From Tretioscincus oriximinensis (Eukaryota; Chordata; Lepidosauria; Squamata; Gymnophthalmidae), in NCBI GenBank assembly GCA_022410635.1, contig JAJVDF010000251.1:1336908-1400907 (forward strand): a DNA stretch of 64,000 bases, written 5' to 3'. A program made the position numbers and the translations under genes. Positions 1 through 12,459 of this stretch are shown piece after piece. The notes beneath the pieces are model-generated. The model saw only the letters and a list, made by a program, of their open reading frames with translations, was not told the origin of the DNA and did not search any database. How positions within the stretch are numbered: position 1 is the stretch's first letter; the number at the start of each line of letters is the position of its first letter.

Positions 1-1547
1 TACACTATTTCTTTGGACTGAAGCATTATATTGGGCTGCTCCATTTTATATTTTGGAAATTGTGGATTATTGAATATTGTTTTTAATACATTTATATTAT
101 TTTACTATTTGTATATTTTTTGTTTTGTGTTTGCACGTGGTTGGATACCCAAGGGTTTTTGCACAGTAATAACCTTGCACATGTGTTAATTATATTCTAT
201 AAAAGCACATGGTAGAATCTGATTTTATTCTGAAACTGTCAGTTTAGCTGACTTCAGGTCTCATTCTTTTAAGATTTCTGTGTTGTTGATGGTTTTTTTG
301 ATGCATCAAAGAGCATTCTGAAGAAAGGGACATTCTTAGTTCCCATCTGGTGAAGTACAGTAATTACATTGAGGCCATGAAATCTGAATACAATAATGAA
401 ATGAGTAAATCTCATTCTTTGCTTCACTAAAGGTTCCATTTTGAAAATGCAAGTGTAGAAGGTTCTTGATAATTGAATTGTGGTGCTTGTGAGGCAAGCT
501 AGCAAGCAAACCTCCCCTATTTTAAAATTTCTGTTTGGATGCTAAATTCTAAGTACTGGTTGACCATGGCATCTGGGATCTCTGTCACTTCAGCTATCTA
601 GTGATCGTTGTGTAATCCATAGAAAGAGACATGTGTCAGTTAATCCCCTGAATGCTTAGTTGCTATCAAATGTCAGAGATTTTAAGGCAATTTAACCTGA
701 AGCAATTGTAACTGAATCACAAGAGAAAAGGCTTTTCGTCATGGATTGATTTGGTTAGTAAGGCAGTTAGTAAGTCTGTGGATGTATTTTATGTGGTTTA
801 AAAAAAGGTGCCACATGTGGGTTCCTGTGACAGCCTGGACTGTATGAAAAGAATATGAACAACTGATTCCAAAAGGTTGTTTGGCCTTGGCACTGCTTCT
901 GTGGAAATTGTTCTAATAATGAACAATGCTCATCAATGTGAATACATTTTTTTAAAGTGAAGGATAGGTTTGGAAGTATGGATGACTAGCTCAGGATAGA
1001 TTCGGTGATCCTTATTATCAAAATGTGTTGTGGGGATTGGCCTTCTAATCGAGGTGACTGAACACAATCAGGCCCTCCCCACACAACATGTTAAGAACCT
1101 CTATTTTGTTAACTTGTGAAATCATCCGTTCTCAAGCCCGACATACATAACTTAGTGTTTTCACAAAGAAAGCAGAAGTCTTTCCCATTCCATGGGGCAA
1201 AGCGTCCACACAGTGCCACATGACTAGTAGCCTGCTGCATTGCACACTGGTACAATGTACAAAGTACCACATACTAGCACAGACATATTTGTCATGCTCA
1301 AACTTTCACAGGTGGTATTACTAATGTGTCATATGCTGCTTGCTCAGATTTTGCACCAATTATTGGTGACAGTTATAGGATGTTGAGGCAACAATGCATT
1401 GGCACAAATTTTGGAATTTGATTCCTTTAGATAAGACTTTCCCTTAGTATTTTCAGGTAAGTGTGATAAAGTCTTTAAACTTTCTGCTTTAAAACTCTCT
1501 GAGGAAAATATTTGGTTATGAAGTTTATGTGCCTTTTGCTACCAAAG
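1..1547 (+). other. Intronic sequence upstream of the first visible exon
   Basis: No dynein exon or other coding region is recognised here; open frames are short and lack family motifs. It is presumably the intron before the AAA5 exon. An imperfect inverted pair (about 1025-1092, arms containing GTTGTGGGGA and TCCCCACACAAC) suggests a worn miniature element. The last bases before 1548 form a modest pyrimidine tract (CCTTTTGCTACCAAAG) that serves as the acceptor. Confidence 0.6.
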
Positions 1548-1783
1548 GTTGCAATTCCCATCACTCCTTCATTGGACCCTCTGATGATGCTAACAGATGA
1601 TGCTGACATAGCAGCCTGGCAGAACGAAGGGCTACCAGCTGATCGCATGTCTACTGAAAATGCCACCATCCTTACTAGTTGTGAACGGTGGCCACTCATG
1701 GTTGACCCCCAGCTTCAAGGTATCAAGTGGATTAAAAACAAGTATGGGGAAGGTCTCCAAGTGACCCGAATTGGACAGAAAGG
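1548..1783 (+). CDS. DNAH9: Dynein heavy chain exon 1 of window: AAA5 core
   Basis: It encodes 78 codons plus two bases, starting V-A-I-P-I-T and ending in Q-K-G. The stretch with [19 protein letters not shown], the [10 protein letters not shown] motif and [10 protein letters not shown] is the strongly conserved AAA5 block of axonemal heavy chains (Pfam AAA_9 / D5 region). The start is set by the AG at 1546-1547 after a weak pyrimidine tract, and the reading frame is also open upstream. The end is set by a consensus donor (AAAGG|GTAAGT). The last codon GG is completed by C of the next exon, giving glycine, as the family expects. AAA5 is structural rather than a main ATPase site, and no Walker A loop is present. 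Confidence 0.93.
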
Positions 1784-3818
1784 GTAAGTAGGCATGGCTG
1801 TTCAAAGGCCAAACTGACAAAGCTGAGATATTCAACTGAAGCATCAAATTTGATGTAGATGCTGTTTCAGAATAAAGAACGTAGGAACCAATTGCAATTA
1901 CAAGCAAGAGTTCTCCAATTTTCAAGCTATGTAGAACTTTTGTGTACTAACCTGCCTTTTTCATTACCAAGATTATAGAGATTTCTGATTAAAGGGGGAG
2001 GTGCTGTGCTGAAAGTGGCATGGTTGCCATAGAAACATCATGGAAATTGTGAAAGTACTTAGGAGGGGGAGGAGAATGAAAGAGATTTGTCTGCGGTCTG
2101 GATATCAACTTGCTGTGCTTTACACTGCATACTTCAATGCTGAAGATTTTTGTCCTGCTGCTTAGTCTTTCATAGATATCCTGTCCAGACTCAAGCTTCT
2201 AGTGGGACAAAAAAGAATGAAATGTCTCACCTACTTCTTTCATTTGGATAATTTCTTAAGAAATTGCATTTTATAATACAAAGACCCATGATGGGTTTTT
2301 TTTTGTCTTTATTTTTTTACTGAAGAGAACATCTTTTGTTGAATTCTTAAAAGCTTTTTATTATTATTAGAAGTTGCCTTCTTTGTTCTTTTGCCGTAGC
2401 TTTATAGTACACTAGGGTAATGTAAGACTAGGAAGTAACATCAATGAAAAAAGCTTGTAGTGAGAGATTTTAATTTTCAACATATCTTTGAAATTAATTA
2501 CACATCTTGTTGAATCTATTCTATATCTTGCTATTAATAATAGAAAAATGTAGATTTAAAGGAAACAGAATTGTGTAGGAGAAGTTGTTACTTTTGATGT
2601 AATTATTTGTCCATCTCTTTAACTTGGCCTTTGGCTGAAAAAACTGCTCTCCCTTCCCTATCCTCATATACTGTTGTTTTAATATGTTAATTTGGTTTTA
2701 ATATGTTGATTTTTAAATGTTAACCCACTGAGACCTTCAGGTAAAGGGTGGTATAGAAATTTAAATACATAAAAATAGTTTATTGGATAAATTGCCAATA
2801 GCACTTTAAGATAAGTCACAATGAAAACCAAGCATAAAGTATGAATTCTACCACACTAGAAACAGTGAATGAATGTGTCCTGGCCTTCATGATTTTATCA
2901 AATCTTTTAAGTTTTTTTTGAAAAAACAAACACACCCAAGAACTCAGGAATTAATTCAGTTGGAAAAAGCTGTGAAACAGAGTTCAGTAGCTATGAGATC
3001 TTATCTGAAGTAGGTTGACCAGATGCCACCTTTTTTTTTGGAGGGGGGGGGGAATCTGGTTTTGGGGTGTCTACTCCACCCTCCCTCTGCAGGAATTTCA
3101 GAAGGGAATACATGTTGGTGGGTAATATGCATATTTATGAATATGCAAATTAGCACAAATATTAATTAGCCCAGTTTGGGCCTCAGAAAATTTGGTCAGT
3201 CTAATTTGAAGTACAACTTCAATGCCCTATTGGGCCACAACTGTCTTTACCAATTGAAGAAATATACATAGTTCCATTTACTTACAAAAATATTCAGTCT
3301 TTTGCAAATTATTTTTGAAGTTCCTGTATTGAAGCTGCTGTTTATTTTTAATTATCAGTTGTGTACCCCCTCCAAGCAATGTTTAAACAGTCCCAGCATA
3401 ATTCAAATACCTATTTGTAACTGACTAGTCTTGATCCTGAAAAATCATTGGAGGAGATAGTGGAATTGCAAATGTGACTGGACGTTATAATTTAGGGCTT
3501 TTAAAACATATTTTTTCAGATTAATTTGGATATTGACCTGCTTACACACCACTATTCTCTAGCCGTAATGGTGTTTGTCAATCCTAGGGCTCTTAATAGG
3601 TTTTGTGCGCTCCTGTTTTGTCAGATGATAAGTTCATTATAAATGCACGACACAGGCCGAATATTTCTGTTCACNTCTTTTCTTATTTCACCTCATCTCC
3701 AATATATTCCCTAAATTTTAAGATATTTCCACATTTTGAAACCACATCTCACATCCTGTCTTCACTTAACAGTTGCTGGTTGCTTATCCTGTATCAAATG
3801 AATGCTCTTTTCCCCTAG
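1784..3818 (+). other. Intron 1, with a small TA-flanked inverted element
   Basis: GT-AG intron of about 2.0 kb. Most of it is AT-rich sequence without a recognisable gene. Homopolymer runs of T and G lie near 3031-3052, inside the element at 3011-3203. The acceptor (CTTTTCCCCTAG) is strong. Confidence 0.7.
3011..3203. mobile_element. Short DNA-transposon-like element with TA ends
   Basis: The left end reads TAGGTTGACCAGATG and the right end, on the other strand, TAGACTGACCAAATT. These are imperfect terminal inverted repeats, each starting at a TA dinucleotide, as expected for a Tc1/mariner-type miniature element. The interior holds a T run next to a G run and no coding capacity. Divergence between the ends suggests an old copy. 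Confidence 0.4.
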
Positions 3819-3941
3819 CTATCTGGATGTGATTGAGCAGGCTCTTTCTTCTGGTGAAGTTGTTCTGATCGAAAACCTAGAAGAGAATGTTGACCCAGTT
3901 CTAGGCCCATTGCTCGGCCGAGAAACAATTAAAAAAGGAAG
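3819..3941 (+). CDS. DNAH9: Dynein heavy chain exon 2 of window: AAA5
   Basis: It opens by completing a split glycine codon and continues [20 protein letters not shown], then a [11 protein letters not shown] block and I-K-K-G. This is the AAA5 segment with the strand expected to be Walker-B-like (V-V-L-I-E-N). Acceptor CCCCTAG and donor AAG|GTAAGAA are good. The exon ends with AG, and the first base of the next exon makes AGA (Arg). The whole protein matches the beta-type heavy chain family without gaps. Confidence 0.95.
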
Positions 3942-5118
3942 GTAAGAAATTAATTGGTTAGAAAACTTCTCTTTTGGGGATGATGAATACATACCATAAG
4001 TGAATTTCGTGGTCACACTGCTTGTGTAATTCCCACAGTCATCACTGTGCCCCAACTGCCTCCTCCCGCTTAAGCCCCACTTATAAAAAATACAGTGTCA
4101 ATGAGCATCCCTGCATCCAGTATCGTGCCACTGCTAACCGCATCAAAGAGTCTTTCCTCTATGGGATCACCAGAGGTGGGAGGGAGTATGAGCAGAAATC
4201 CAGAGGAAGCTTTTGTACCTCCCAGGGGGGTCTCTTTGTGTATCTAAAAATATGACACTCGGAGCTACAGAATTTCATGACTAACTCCTGGATGACTAGA
4301 CCTCATATTTTCTAAGGACATAAGTGCTTTGTGAGCATATGTTTCTGTTATGGGTTCAAGATTTGTTTATGTTTCCCATTGGGAGAAGGAAATCACAAGA
4401 GAGTTTATTACTGTGCCAAAGGTATGTATGTATTATACACTGGACTGTGCAGGGCCATCTGTTATTCGAAAAAGGAAGGGCGAGGGGAATGGAAAATATT
4501 TTAAGGGGAGTTATTTTTAATTTTTTCAATCAGGATGTGGTCCTGATTTTATCTCCCTAAGTGTAGTTGGGATATGTACTTACTGTTTTTGCTATTGCTA
4601 GTTAAGTGATAAATTGAACTTTGCCCTCCTAATATTGCATCTTTTGAGAAGATTTAATTTGAGTGTTTTGTGTAGAAGTATACAAATTAGCTTGTACATC
4701 AAGCTACTATCTATCTGCATTTAACCTTTTTGATCAATTCATGATTATATTTCTTTCTTTTAGTTTTTGTTTTCTTTTCTGTCACTTGTGTGGACTCATT
4801 CCAAAAGATGACATTGATCTATGTGTCTAACAATTGATGTATCTTCTTGCTGAAAATCTTGTACAGTTATAGTTATCACAAGCGTTAGTGACATTTAAGC
4901 TGTTCCTACCATCTATGAAATGCTCTATGACAGATACCATGTATGCTTCACACCACATTATTAAATAGTGCTTTTCACTACTGAGATGTATAGGGTATGA
5001 CTGAATCTGTTAGTTAATGGCAATCATTTTATTGATAATGATTTGGAACTATGGCTCAAACATTTGTTTTGCAGACCCCTTGAAAAAAGAGGACAAGCTT
5101 AATAGCTAGATCATTTCA

Positions 5119-5343
5119 TGCTTCAAAAAAAAGTATACACACTTTGAACTTCCATAGAAAATTTATTTACTGTTCTACAAAGTTAAATTTCAGGAAATTA
5201 GAAAGCTTAAAGTCCAATGTAAATAAAANGTAAATAACAAATGTTAATACTGTTCAAATCGGGAAANCCTGAAAATTAACTTTGTAGAACAGTAAATAAT
5301 TTTTCTATGGAAGTTCAAAATGTGTATACATTTTTGAAGCACC
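5119..5343. mobile_element. Palindromic MITE with ~70-bp inverted arms
   Basis: The arm at 5119-5192 and the arm at 5270-5341 are reverse complements with few differences. They share cores such as GTATACACA, TTTGAACTTCCATAGAAA and TTTACTGTTCTACAAAGTTAA. The loop is about 77 bp, AT-rich and non-coding. This architecture is that of a non-autonomous foldback or mariner-type MITE; the family is not recognised. Confidence 0.7.
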
Positions 5344-7016
5344 CTGTATATAATGGCAATTGTTCTGTTAGCTTGTTATTTAGAGAGAGGCATGTATCTC
5401 TGCAAATACAGATATCCCCCTATTGTGTTGCTGACTCATTTAAGGGAAAGAGTTAATCTCTGAATTTTGTACTACCCTGCTACATCATGTAGATGCTCCC
5501 CAAAATTTGTGGCCAAAACATACTATTACTGATGGTTATGTGATTACAGGTAGATACTTGATATCTTAATTGATACCATTCTCACCTTTTCAGTCTACTT
5601 AAATGCAGCTTCTGACTGCCCCCCATAACCTCAAGCATGTATATTGTATATGCTTATATGAGCAAGAGTGCAGATATTATCTTTGTATGATACCCCCAGA
5701 CCCTGTAAACCCTAACCTCACAAGCAGGCCCCAAGGAGTAGCCAGTTTAGAGTCACTATGGCTGGTTTTATCCTGAGGCATAAACAGTTCAGTCCCAAAT
5801 GTGATGACCTTTCTCACTAGGTAGAAGCCCACAATCAAATCACTATTTAGAGAGTGAAGGCAGATTGCCTTTGGCATGAGCTAAGGTTAGTTTGGGCAGT
5901 AACTTTATATTTGACCTTGACTAGAAGATCTCTGTAAAATAGAAAAATAACTCCATGTATAGGATTTTAGAACTAACAGCTTCCAGATCAGACAGCCAAG
6001 AGGAGTCAGCAACTACGTATAAAAGGGTATTCAGTACAAACATTCATGTCAAAAATCCTATTTTTGCAGAAGTCTGTGCAATATTTAAGAAAAGCTAGCA
6101 GAAGGTATGCCAAGGATATTTCTGCTGGACATCTTTACCCACAAAGTATTCTGAAGTTTTAAGATTCACTTGGTTTCTTCCTAAAGAATTCCCTACACAA
6201 TGGGAAAAAAACTTTCTAGCATGAATCAATTTTGAAGAACATCTCNCTGGAGCTAAACTGGTTTGGAAAAAATTCCAACAGCCTTGGGACCTCATTTGAG
6301 CTAACAGGACATACTCCTGCTCAAGCAAGTGGTGCTATCAGCAGCTGACATTTCCCTCAGATTTTCATAGTAGTCAACAGCCCCTATGTCTAGGGAAGGG
6401 AACAGCATGTCTGTTTGCTCTCAGAGACATGGATGAGATGGCAAAATGATGCTTCCAGTGAAGAAACCGTTGAGCAAGATTACCCAAGGGAGGTTACTGG
6501 GAGGTTGTACCAGTTGTGATCAGAGCAGAACTTGTTACTATGCAGAACTGCACAGATTGTCATATAAGATCTTGCAGGCATTATAAACCAAAGGGCATCA
6601 GGGTCAACTAGAGATATCATGTGCCCCATTTTCTTTCTCTTTTGTTTCTCTTCTCTCTTTTTTTGTGGACTGCCAACCTTCAAAATGCTTTCTGCTACTA
6701 GGAACTGGGAACTAAGATATTTCCTTGCTTCCCTTTCCCCTGTACTTTTCCACTCCCAAACCTTCTCCACATTTGTTGGAGGCAGGATTTGGGACCAGAC
6801 AATCCAGTTTCAGATGTGGTTCTCCTTGTTGCTCAAGAAAGTTTATGTTTTATGTATAACACACCCCTGCCTGAGTTTACACATTTGCTTGTTGTTGACT
6901 GAATAATTGCATCACTGTTTCAATGACACATGCCTGGCCCCTGTTTGACAACATTTACCATGGAGTATTACTGATGAACACTTAGGCTGCATCCAGACAC
7001 CTTTTATTCTACAATA

Positions 7017-7408
7017 CCATGTTTCCCTGAAAATAAGGCAGGGTCTTAAATTAATTTTTGCTTCAAAAGATGCTTTAGGGCTTATTTTCAAAGGATGTTT
7101 TATTTTCCTCAATCCCTGCCTTCCCCTATTCAGTTTTGTCCCTTTCTGCCTGTTCCCCTCCCTCCCCTTCCCAGTACCATTCTCCCTTCCTGCTTCTCTT
7201 TCCCTCTGCCCCTCCCCCCCAATTTTATCCTTTCCCCACTTTTTTGTTTTGTTTTATATAGCTGCCTGGACATGGTTTAAATTGACATTTTTATGAACTG
7301 TAACTCGTGCTTATTTTAGGAGTAGGGCTTATATTTTGAACATCAAAAATCCTGAAAAACCATGCTAGGGCTTATTTTCTGGGTAGGTCTTATTTTCCGT
7401 GAAACATG
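7017..7408. mobile_element. Mariner-like MITE with TTTCCC...AAAATAAG termini and pyrimidine core
   Basis: The left end reads TA-CCATGTTTCCCTGAAAATAAG and the right end TCTTATTTTCCGTGAAACATG, inverted copies of each other. Subterminal blocks (AGGGCTTATTTTC) recur on both sides. The centre, about 7095-7240, is a cytosine/thymine-rich stretch. The same termini occur at 42141-42527 and at the right edge of the block ending near 26345, so this is one family. Confidence 0.75.
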
Positions 7409-7711
7409 ACAGTTGAACATTCTGGAAAAATGCATGGAACTTCTCCAACTTAGTCTTTTTTTAATCTTGTGTATTATGGTCTGCNTCCATAATAAAGATT
7501 TCCTAGTTTGTCATTGAGGCACATGATCAGAATATGCTGTGAATTAGCCTTGTATAGTCTTAAAAATTAATTAGTTCTGAAGATCCTGTCTGATGTACAT
7601 CCTGCTAAATTGGAATGATTGTTTCATTATAATGCACAATTAGTGAGAAACTAATAAAATGTGTTGGTATGCAAACAGTACTAATGTTAATGATGACGAT
7701 TTCCCCCCCAG

Positions 7712-7916
7712 ATACATCAAAATTGGTGACAAGGAATGTGAATATAATCCAAATTTCCGTCTAATTCTTCATACAAAGTTAGCAAACCCTCATTATCAGC
7801 CGGAAATGCAGGCACAATGCACCCTTATCAACTTCACTGTGACTCGGGATGGACTAGAGGATCAGTTACTAGCAGCTGTGGTCAGTATGGAGAGGCCTGA
7901 TCTAGAAGAATTAAAG
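7712..7916 (+). CDS. DNAH9: Dynein heavy chain exon 3 of window: end of AAA5
   Basis: It encodes the stretch from [20 protein letters not shown] through [15 protein letters not shown] and [15 protein letters not shown] to ERPDLEELK. '[14 protein letters not shown]' is a hallmark of the D5 segment of all axonemal dyneins, and '[13 protein letters not shown]' closes AAA5. The acceptor is CCCCCCCCAG. The donor AAAG|GTGAGT leaves the frame in phase 0. An N-terminal extension of the open frame into the intron is not coding. Confidence 0.96.
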
Positions 7917-8151
7917 GTGAGTAGCAGATGCTGAATATAGTGAAATCCTTTCCTATTCTTTTTATGGTAAGATATTTTCTTAGCCCCCCTCCACATGATG
8001 TGTTAAAAACTGCAATAGCGTTAAATACAAACGGATGCAGGCCTGCACATACCTACCTCATCCTTCTGCAAACAAACCANTACAAACCTTTAAATCCACA
8101 TGGAACAGACAATAACTAACTAGGAAATAAATACTGAGCATGCTTTGTATG

Positions 8152-9842
8152 TAGGGTTGCCATACGTCCCGGTAAACCGGGACAATCACGGTTTTAGGGA
8201 CAATTTTATTGTCCCGGCTGGATTTNAAAAAAAGTTTNAAAATCCCGGGTTGCTGCTAACCCCCCCGCTCCCGCTACCCCCCGCCGCCGCTAACCCCCAC
8301 CGCAGCTGCGCGCGTGCGCATGGATGCTTGTGAGACAGGCAGGAAAGACGTTCTGCCTGTCTCGCTACAAGCGTCCGTATGCGCATGTGCACGTGCANGC
8401 ACACGTGCGTANGCGCNCGCGTGCANGCACACGTNCGTATGCGCGCNCNTGCACGCACCCCCCACCCCACCCCCGTCCCGGTTTTGGGTTGCCATATTTG
8501 TATGTGACTCTGCATTGCCTTCTTGCATTGTTGGTAATCACATTAAGGTCACTTCTGTGGCTGAAGGTGTGGCTATTTCAGAAAATATCAGCAAAAGAAA
8601 TTATTTTCAGGTACATTGTGAAAACCTCCAGGTTTTTTGTGAAAACTCCATTGACACATGGAGCAGAGTCATCATGGTGATACTACAATCATGGTAGGAA
8701 AACCTTATGTACCTGCTGCATTACTGCAAGATACATATATTTTTTAAAANCAGATTCTTTTTTTAAAATGCTGCCTTAATAATGTACCATTATCTCTTTC
8801 CATGCTGCAAGGGTTAAATAAATCTCAGTGTCCTTTTTGAAAACATTGACATGCTTTCAGTTACTTTATATTTGGTTCTGTTCAATTCAAATGACAATTT
8901 GGAAAGTTCAGGTTACAAACAGTAAACCACATCTAGGCTGTCCTAGATCTGGAGATTCCAGCCTCATTCTATCAGATGTAAATGTGCCTAATAAATATAC
9001 ACAAGAAGACCCCAGTCNGTTGAAACATGATGATTTCATGGCTGGTTGTTTTGGTCTCTATGCTTAGAGTAATTTCTTTTCACTCTTGGGCTTCTACAAT
9101 AAACTTGCTGTTTGTCTTTCTGATAAAGCCTTCTCTTTTCCTATTCAGTGTTGTCCAGAAATATGGAGTAGACTTGTCTAATTTGGAGCCAGCCATTTTG
9201 TGAATGGTTCCCATAACACTCTTATCAAAACATTGGTTGAAAATTTAGAACCCTCAGTGGAATATATTATCCCACTNTAATGATAGTAACTTCCCCATCT
9301 GGATGCTGCTGCCAGGAACTGTGATTTTTAGGGTAGCTACTGCATATATACCAAAACCGGAACGGGGGTGGGGTGGGGTGCACGTGCACGCACGTGCGCA
9401 TGCGCACATACGGACGCTTGTAGCGAGACAGGCAAAACCTCTTCTGCCTGTCTCACCACAAGCGTCTGTGTGTGCGCACGTGCGCACGTGCTCCTTTGCT
9501 GGAGGCGGGATTTNGCCCTGCTCCAGCAAGCGGGCCGCCAACTCGCCTGCAGCAGCAGAGCAAAAACGCTTGGGTTTGTGACAGGAGGGCAGAGCTGCCT
9601 CCAGCCAAGGAGCAGCGACGGCGCGCTCCGAGGGTCCTCCCAGGACCCCGGAAAGCGTTGCGCGCGCTGCAGCCATCAGATCTGATGGCTGCTTTTCCTT
9701 TAAAATCCTGCCTTTTTACACTCCCCGATGCAGCATCGGGGAATGTAAAAAGCCGGGATTTTGTCTTAAAACCCGGATGGGACTATATTTTAGTCCCAAA
9801 ACCGGGTTTGTCCCGGTTTACCGGGACGTATGGCAACCCTAT
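8152..9842. mobile_element. GC-rich inverted DNA element with matched ~35-bp termini
   Basis: The left terminus at 8152 (TAGGGTTGCCATACGTCCCG) and the right terminus ending at 9842 are near-perfect reverse complements and share a TTTACCGGGACGTATGGCAA core. Behind them lie inverted GC-rich arms, 8290-8500 and 9345-9500. Both carry a GACAGGCA...TGCCTGTC hairpin and long CG/CA alternations. The middle, about 8503-9340, is ordinary AT-rich sequence. The right arm has extra sequence, including a perfect CCCCGATGC/GCATCGGGG hairpin near 9724-9742. It may be one foldback transposon or two opposed copies. Open frames here contain ambiguous bases and are not believed. Confidence 0.7.
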
Positions 9843-10969
9843 ATATACCCAGTCCAAAAGTGGTGAATATGCATTTGAGCCTGACAGCGATTTGATGCTG
9901 GCGAAATGCCCAATTCTGAATTTCACATTATTGTGAAGGCAAATGCCAGACAGAGGTAAATACTTATACTGGTCCCCATTGCTGCTTGTGTTTTAAAAGC
10001 CTTATTTTGAGAGATGTACTAAAAACAATTGCAAGGATCTAGATCTGGGAGCACTAGCAAAAGCTGTCTTAGCACTTCTCCCAGTTGATTGTTTTATGGA
10101 GCTTCCATAGCATGATGTCCAGTTATAGTTCCGTAGTATACTATGTAGGCATCATCAGTGAGAGATCCCAAGGCTAGCCTTGCTTCATGTTCCTAGACCT
10201 GCCCTACTTCAGCAGGATCAGAACTTTTATGTATCACCAATGCTACTTTTTTCTATGGTAAAAGGAGATATGGTGACTAGAAGACCCCTAGCACACTTGA
10301 AGCACTTGGATGATTATAGAAGGAAACTTCTTTTTATTTTAAATCGCATTCCTGGCAAGAAGAGGAGCCAGAGCCAATGGTGGATAGAAGGGATGAAGAA
10401 CAATAAATCAGAAACTACATCTTATAGCAGAGCTTTATGGGGGTTGTAGCTAAACTCAGAGGAGGAAAGGCATTTTTTTCCTGCCTGTGAACCATGGCTC
10501 CGTAAGTACATTATAGTGATACATATGTGTGTGTGTGCATGCTTAATTTGAAGCCTGGGGATACCTTTGATTCAAGACTAGGGCCACTGGAAGAACAAAT
10601 GCATTCATTGGATTACAGTGATAGCATTGACTTGTTTCCCAGTCTAGGGTTGCCATATTTCAAAAAGAAAAGAACCAGGGGTATTAAAAGTAGTCCTTTG
10701 TCCCACCCACCACCCCTTCCTTACAAACAGTATTTCACCCAAAAACCTTCAGATTTGTAAAAATTGCTGACTTTGGTCTTTTCAGCTCAATTGTGTTTGT
10801 AGAATCATGGATTGCCTGCAAAATCTGTGTTATATGGCAACTGAAAAGCTGATTGACATCAGATTTTTTTTGGGTTTGGTATNTTCTTGTCTAAATTATT
10901 GCTTTCCATATGCTAGAGTTACAGAATGCATTTGGAAGTGTCTGATAAACACTGTAAGTACAGGATGTT

Positions 10970-11164
10970 TCCTGGTTCGGTTCTGAACTCCTCCATGAAG
11001 CCAGATGGGGTGACCTTGGGCTAATCACAGTTCTTTGGAGCTCTCTCAGCTCCACCTACCTCACAACATATCTGTTGTGAAGACAAGAACAAGAGGTTCT
11101 GTAGGCTGCTTTGATTCAATTCAAGTTGGGAAAAGTGGGGTATAAAAACCAACTCTTTTTTTTC
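10970..11164 (+). mobile_element. tRNA-derived SINE, 5'-truncated
   Basis: It starts near a B-box-like CCTGGTTCGGTTCTGAACTCC and passes through GGTGACCTTGGGCTAATCAC, a CORE/MIR-like block common in squamate SINEs. It ends with TGGGGTATAAAAACCAACTC followed by a T run. The same 3' tail ends the other SINEs in the window. Confidence 0.7.
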
Positions 11165-11304
11165 TAATGTCTTTCATATGCCTTAGTGAAAGGGGCATTG
11201 TAAGTTTATTATTATCATTATTATGCTAGGAAGTAACCTGTTTCTTTCCTTTTTTTATTAGGAATTGTAGTGTTTGTAACTCAGTAAAAAAGGAGCACCG
11301 TTAA

Positions 11305-11326
11305 ATATATATAATATATATATATT
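11305..11326. repeat. AT-dinucleotide microsatellite
   Basis: Imperfect (AT)n run just upstream of unremarkable intron sequence. Confidence 0.8.
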
Positions 11327-12095
11327 AAATCAAAAGCATATGTTGCAGTCTGATAGCCTTTTGTTAAGCTGACCTTAATGTGTTTAAAGTTTTTATGACT
11401 ACGATCAACATTCCATTCATTTTAATTGTACTGTGTAATTGAGTGACCCATTATACAGAAATTATAGCGGAGTAAACTAAAGGCATTCACTAGCTGGATG
11501 TTTAAAATGAAAACATCGGTTTCACTTTCTTCAGTTAATAATTCTCAAACATTACATATACCAAAGAGCTAAGTATTTCTTTGAACAGGAAATCAAAGCA
11601 AAATGCTGCTTCCTGAGAAATATGACCTATTTGTTTTCTTTCAAATCCTGACTACATATAATTTTCACAGCATTCACTGAAAATCTGTCAAACATATAAA
11701 ATTATGGCTAATTTTAAATGCCAATTTAATTAATATAATTAAAANAACTCCAACATTAGTAGGATCTAAATGGGGTTGTGTTTTCAATTTAAAATTATTG
11801 CTAATTTTGTCCAAAATTTATGAGAAGAGCAAAGTTAGAAAGGCAGAGAATATCTCTTTGAAGTGAATACGTCAGTCAGATGCTTCACAAAATTGAAATT
11901 GAGTATGTATATATTGGAAGCAGCCTTTGGAAATCTTTGCTTTGGTGCTTGAAGGGACAAGTATTTTGCAAATGAAACAGTCATATTTGTAAATTTTGAG
12001 TGCTTTATTGAGGGAGGGACCATTCCTACCAGCCATTAAACAGAATACACACTACCTCCTTCGTTTTTTAGATAAATGCCTAGAACCAGACATTT

Positions 12096-12370
12096 TTTAT
12101 TTACTTACATTTCTGTACCACTATATATCTAAAGATCTCACGGTGGTTAACAATAAAAAGCCATCATATTAAAACCAATTTAGCATATTAAAACACAGTA
12201 TCTGAGGGTAGGGATTAGGAGAGCAGGGATTTTTTTCAACCAAAGGCCAGGTTAAATTGGTGCATGTTCAAGAGTTTCCTGAATGCATATACTGATGGTG
12301 ATTGATGCACTTCAATGGAGAGACTGCTCCATAGTCTGGGGGCTGCCATGGAGCCTATCCCAGATACTCA
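12096..12370 (-). repeat. Interspersed repeat, antisense 3' end
   Basis: It begins TTTATTTACTTACATTTCTGTACCACT and continues CTCACGGTGGTTAACAATAAAA. It later carries CTGCTCCATAGTCTGGGGGC. This order of blocks is typical of a repeat abundant in lizard genomes (Pol III/LINE-type tail read backwards). A related copy lies at 56370-56640. Exact family not determined. Confidence 0.5.
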
Positions 12371-12459
12371 CCCTTTTTGCCACTGAGAGTCGGCAAACAC
12401 TTAGAGATTAAAATCAATTATAAAATCTCTTTTCATAGAAGAACTGCAAACAAATCAAA

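Larger units (their letters stand above)
3942..7711 (+). other. Intron 2, with two miniature transposons
   Basis: GT-AG intron of 3.8 kb. It contains a palindromic element at 5119-5343 and a mariner-like MITE at 7017-7408. Open frames in 4022-6906 show no family resemblance and are taken as chance. Several single unresolved bases occur. The acceptor follows an eight-C run. Confidence 0.7.

Noticed and set aside
1025..1092. Imperfect inverted GTTGTGGGG...CCCCACACAAC pair as a MITE
   Set aside because: Arms are short and mismatched and no target duplication could be identified; noted only within the intron entry.
1632..1925. 97-codon minus-strand open frame
   Set aside because: It is the shadow of the conserved dynein AAA5 exon on the + strand.
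8186..8697. Overlapping long open frames on both strands in the GC-rich element
   Set aside because: They arise from low stop-codon density in CA/CG tracts, contain many unresolved bases and overlap each other in four frames.
9254..9936. Several 90-154 codon frames on both strands
   Set aside because: Same GC-rich inverted arm artefact; the two strands both look open because of composition, and no domain is visible.
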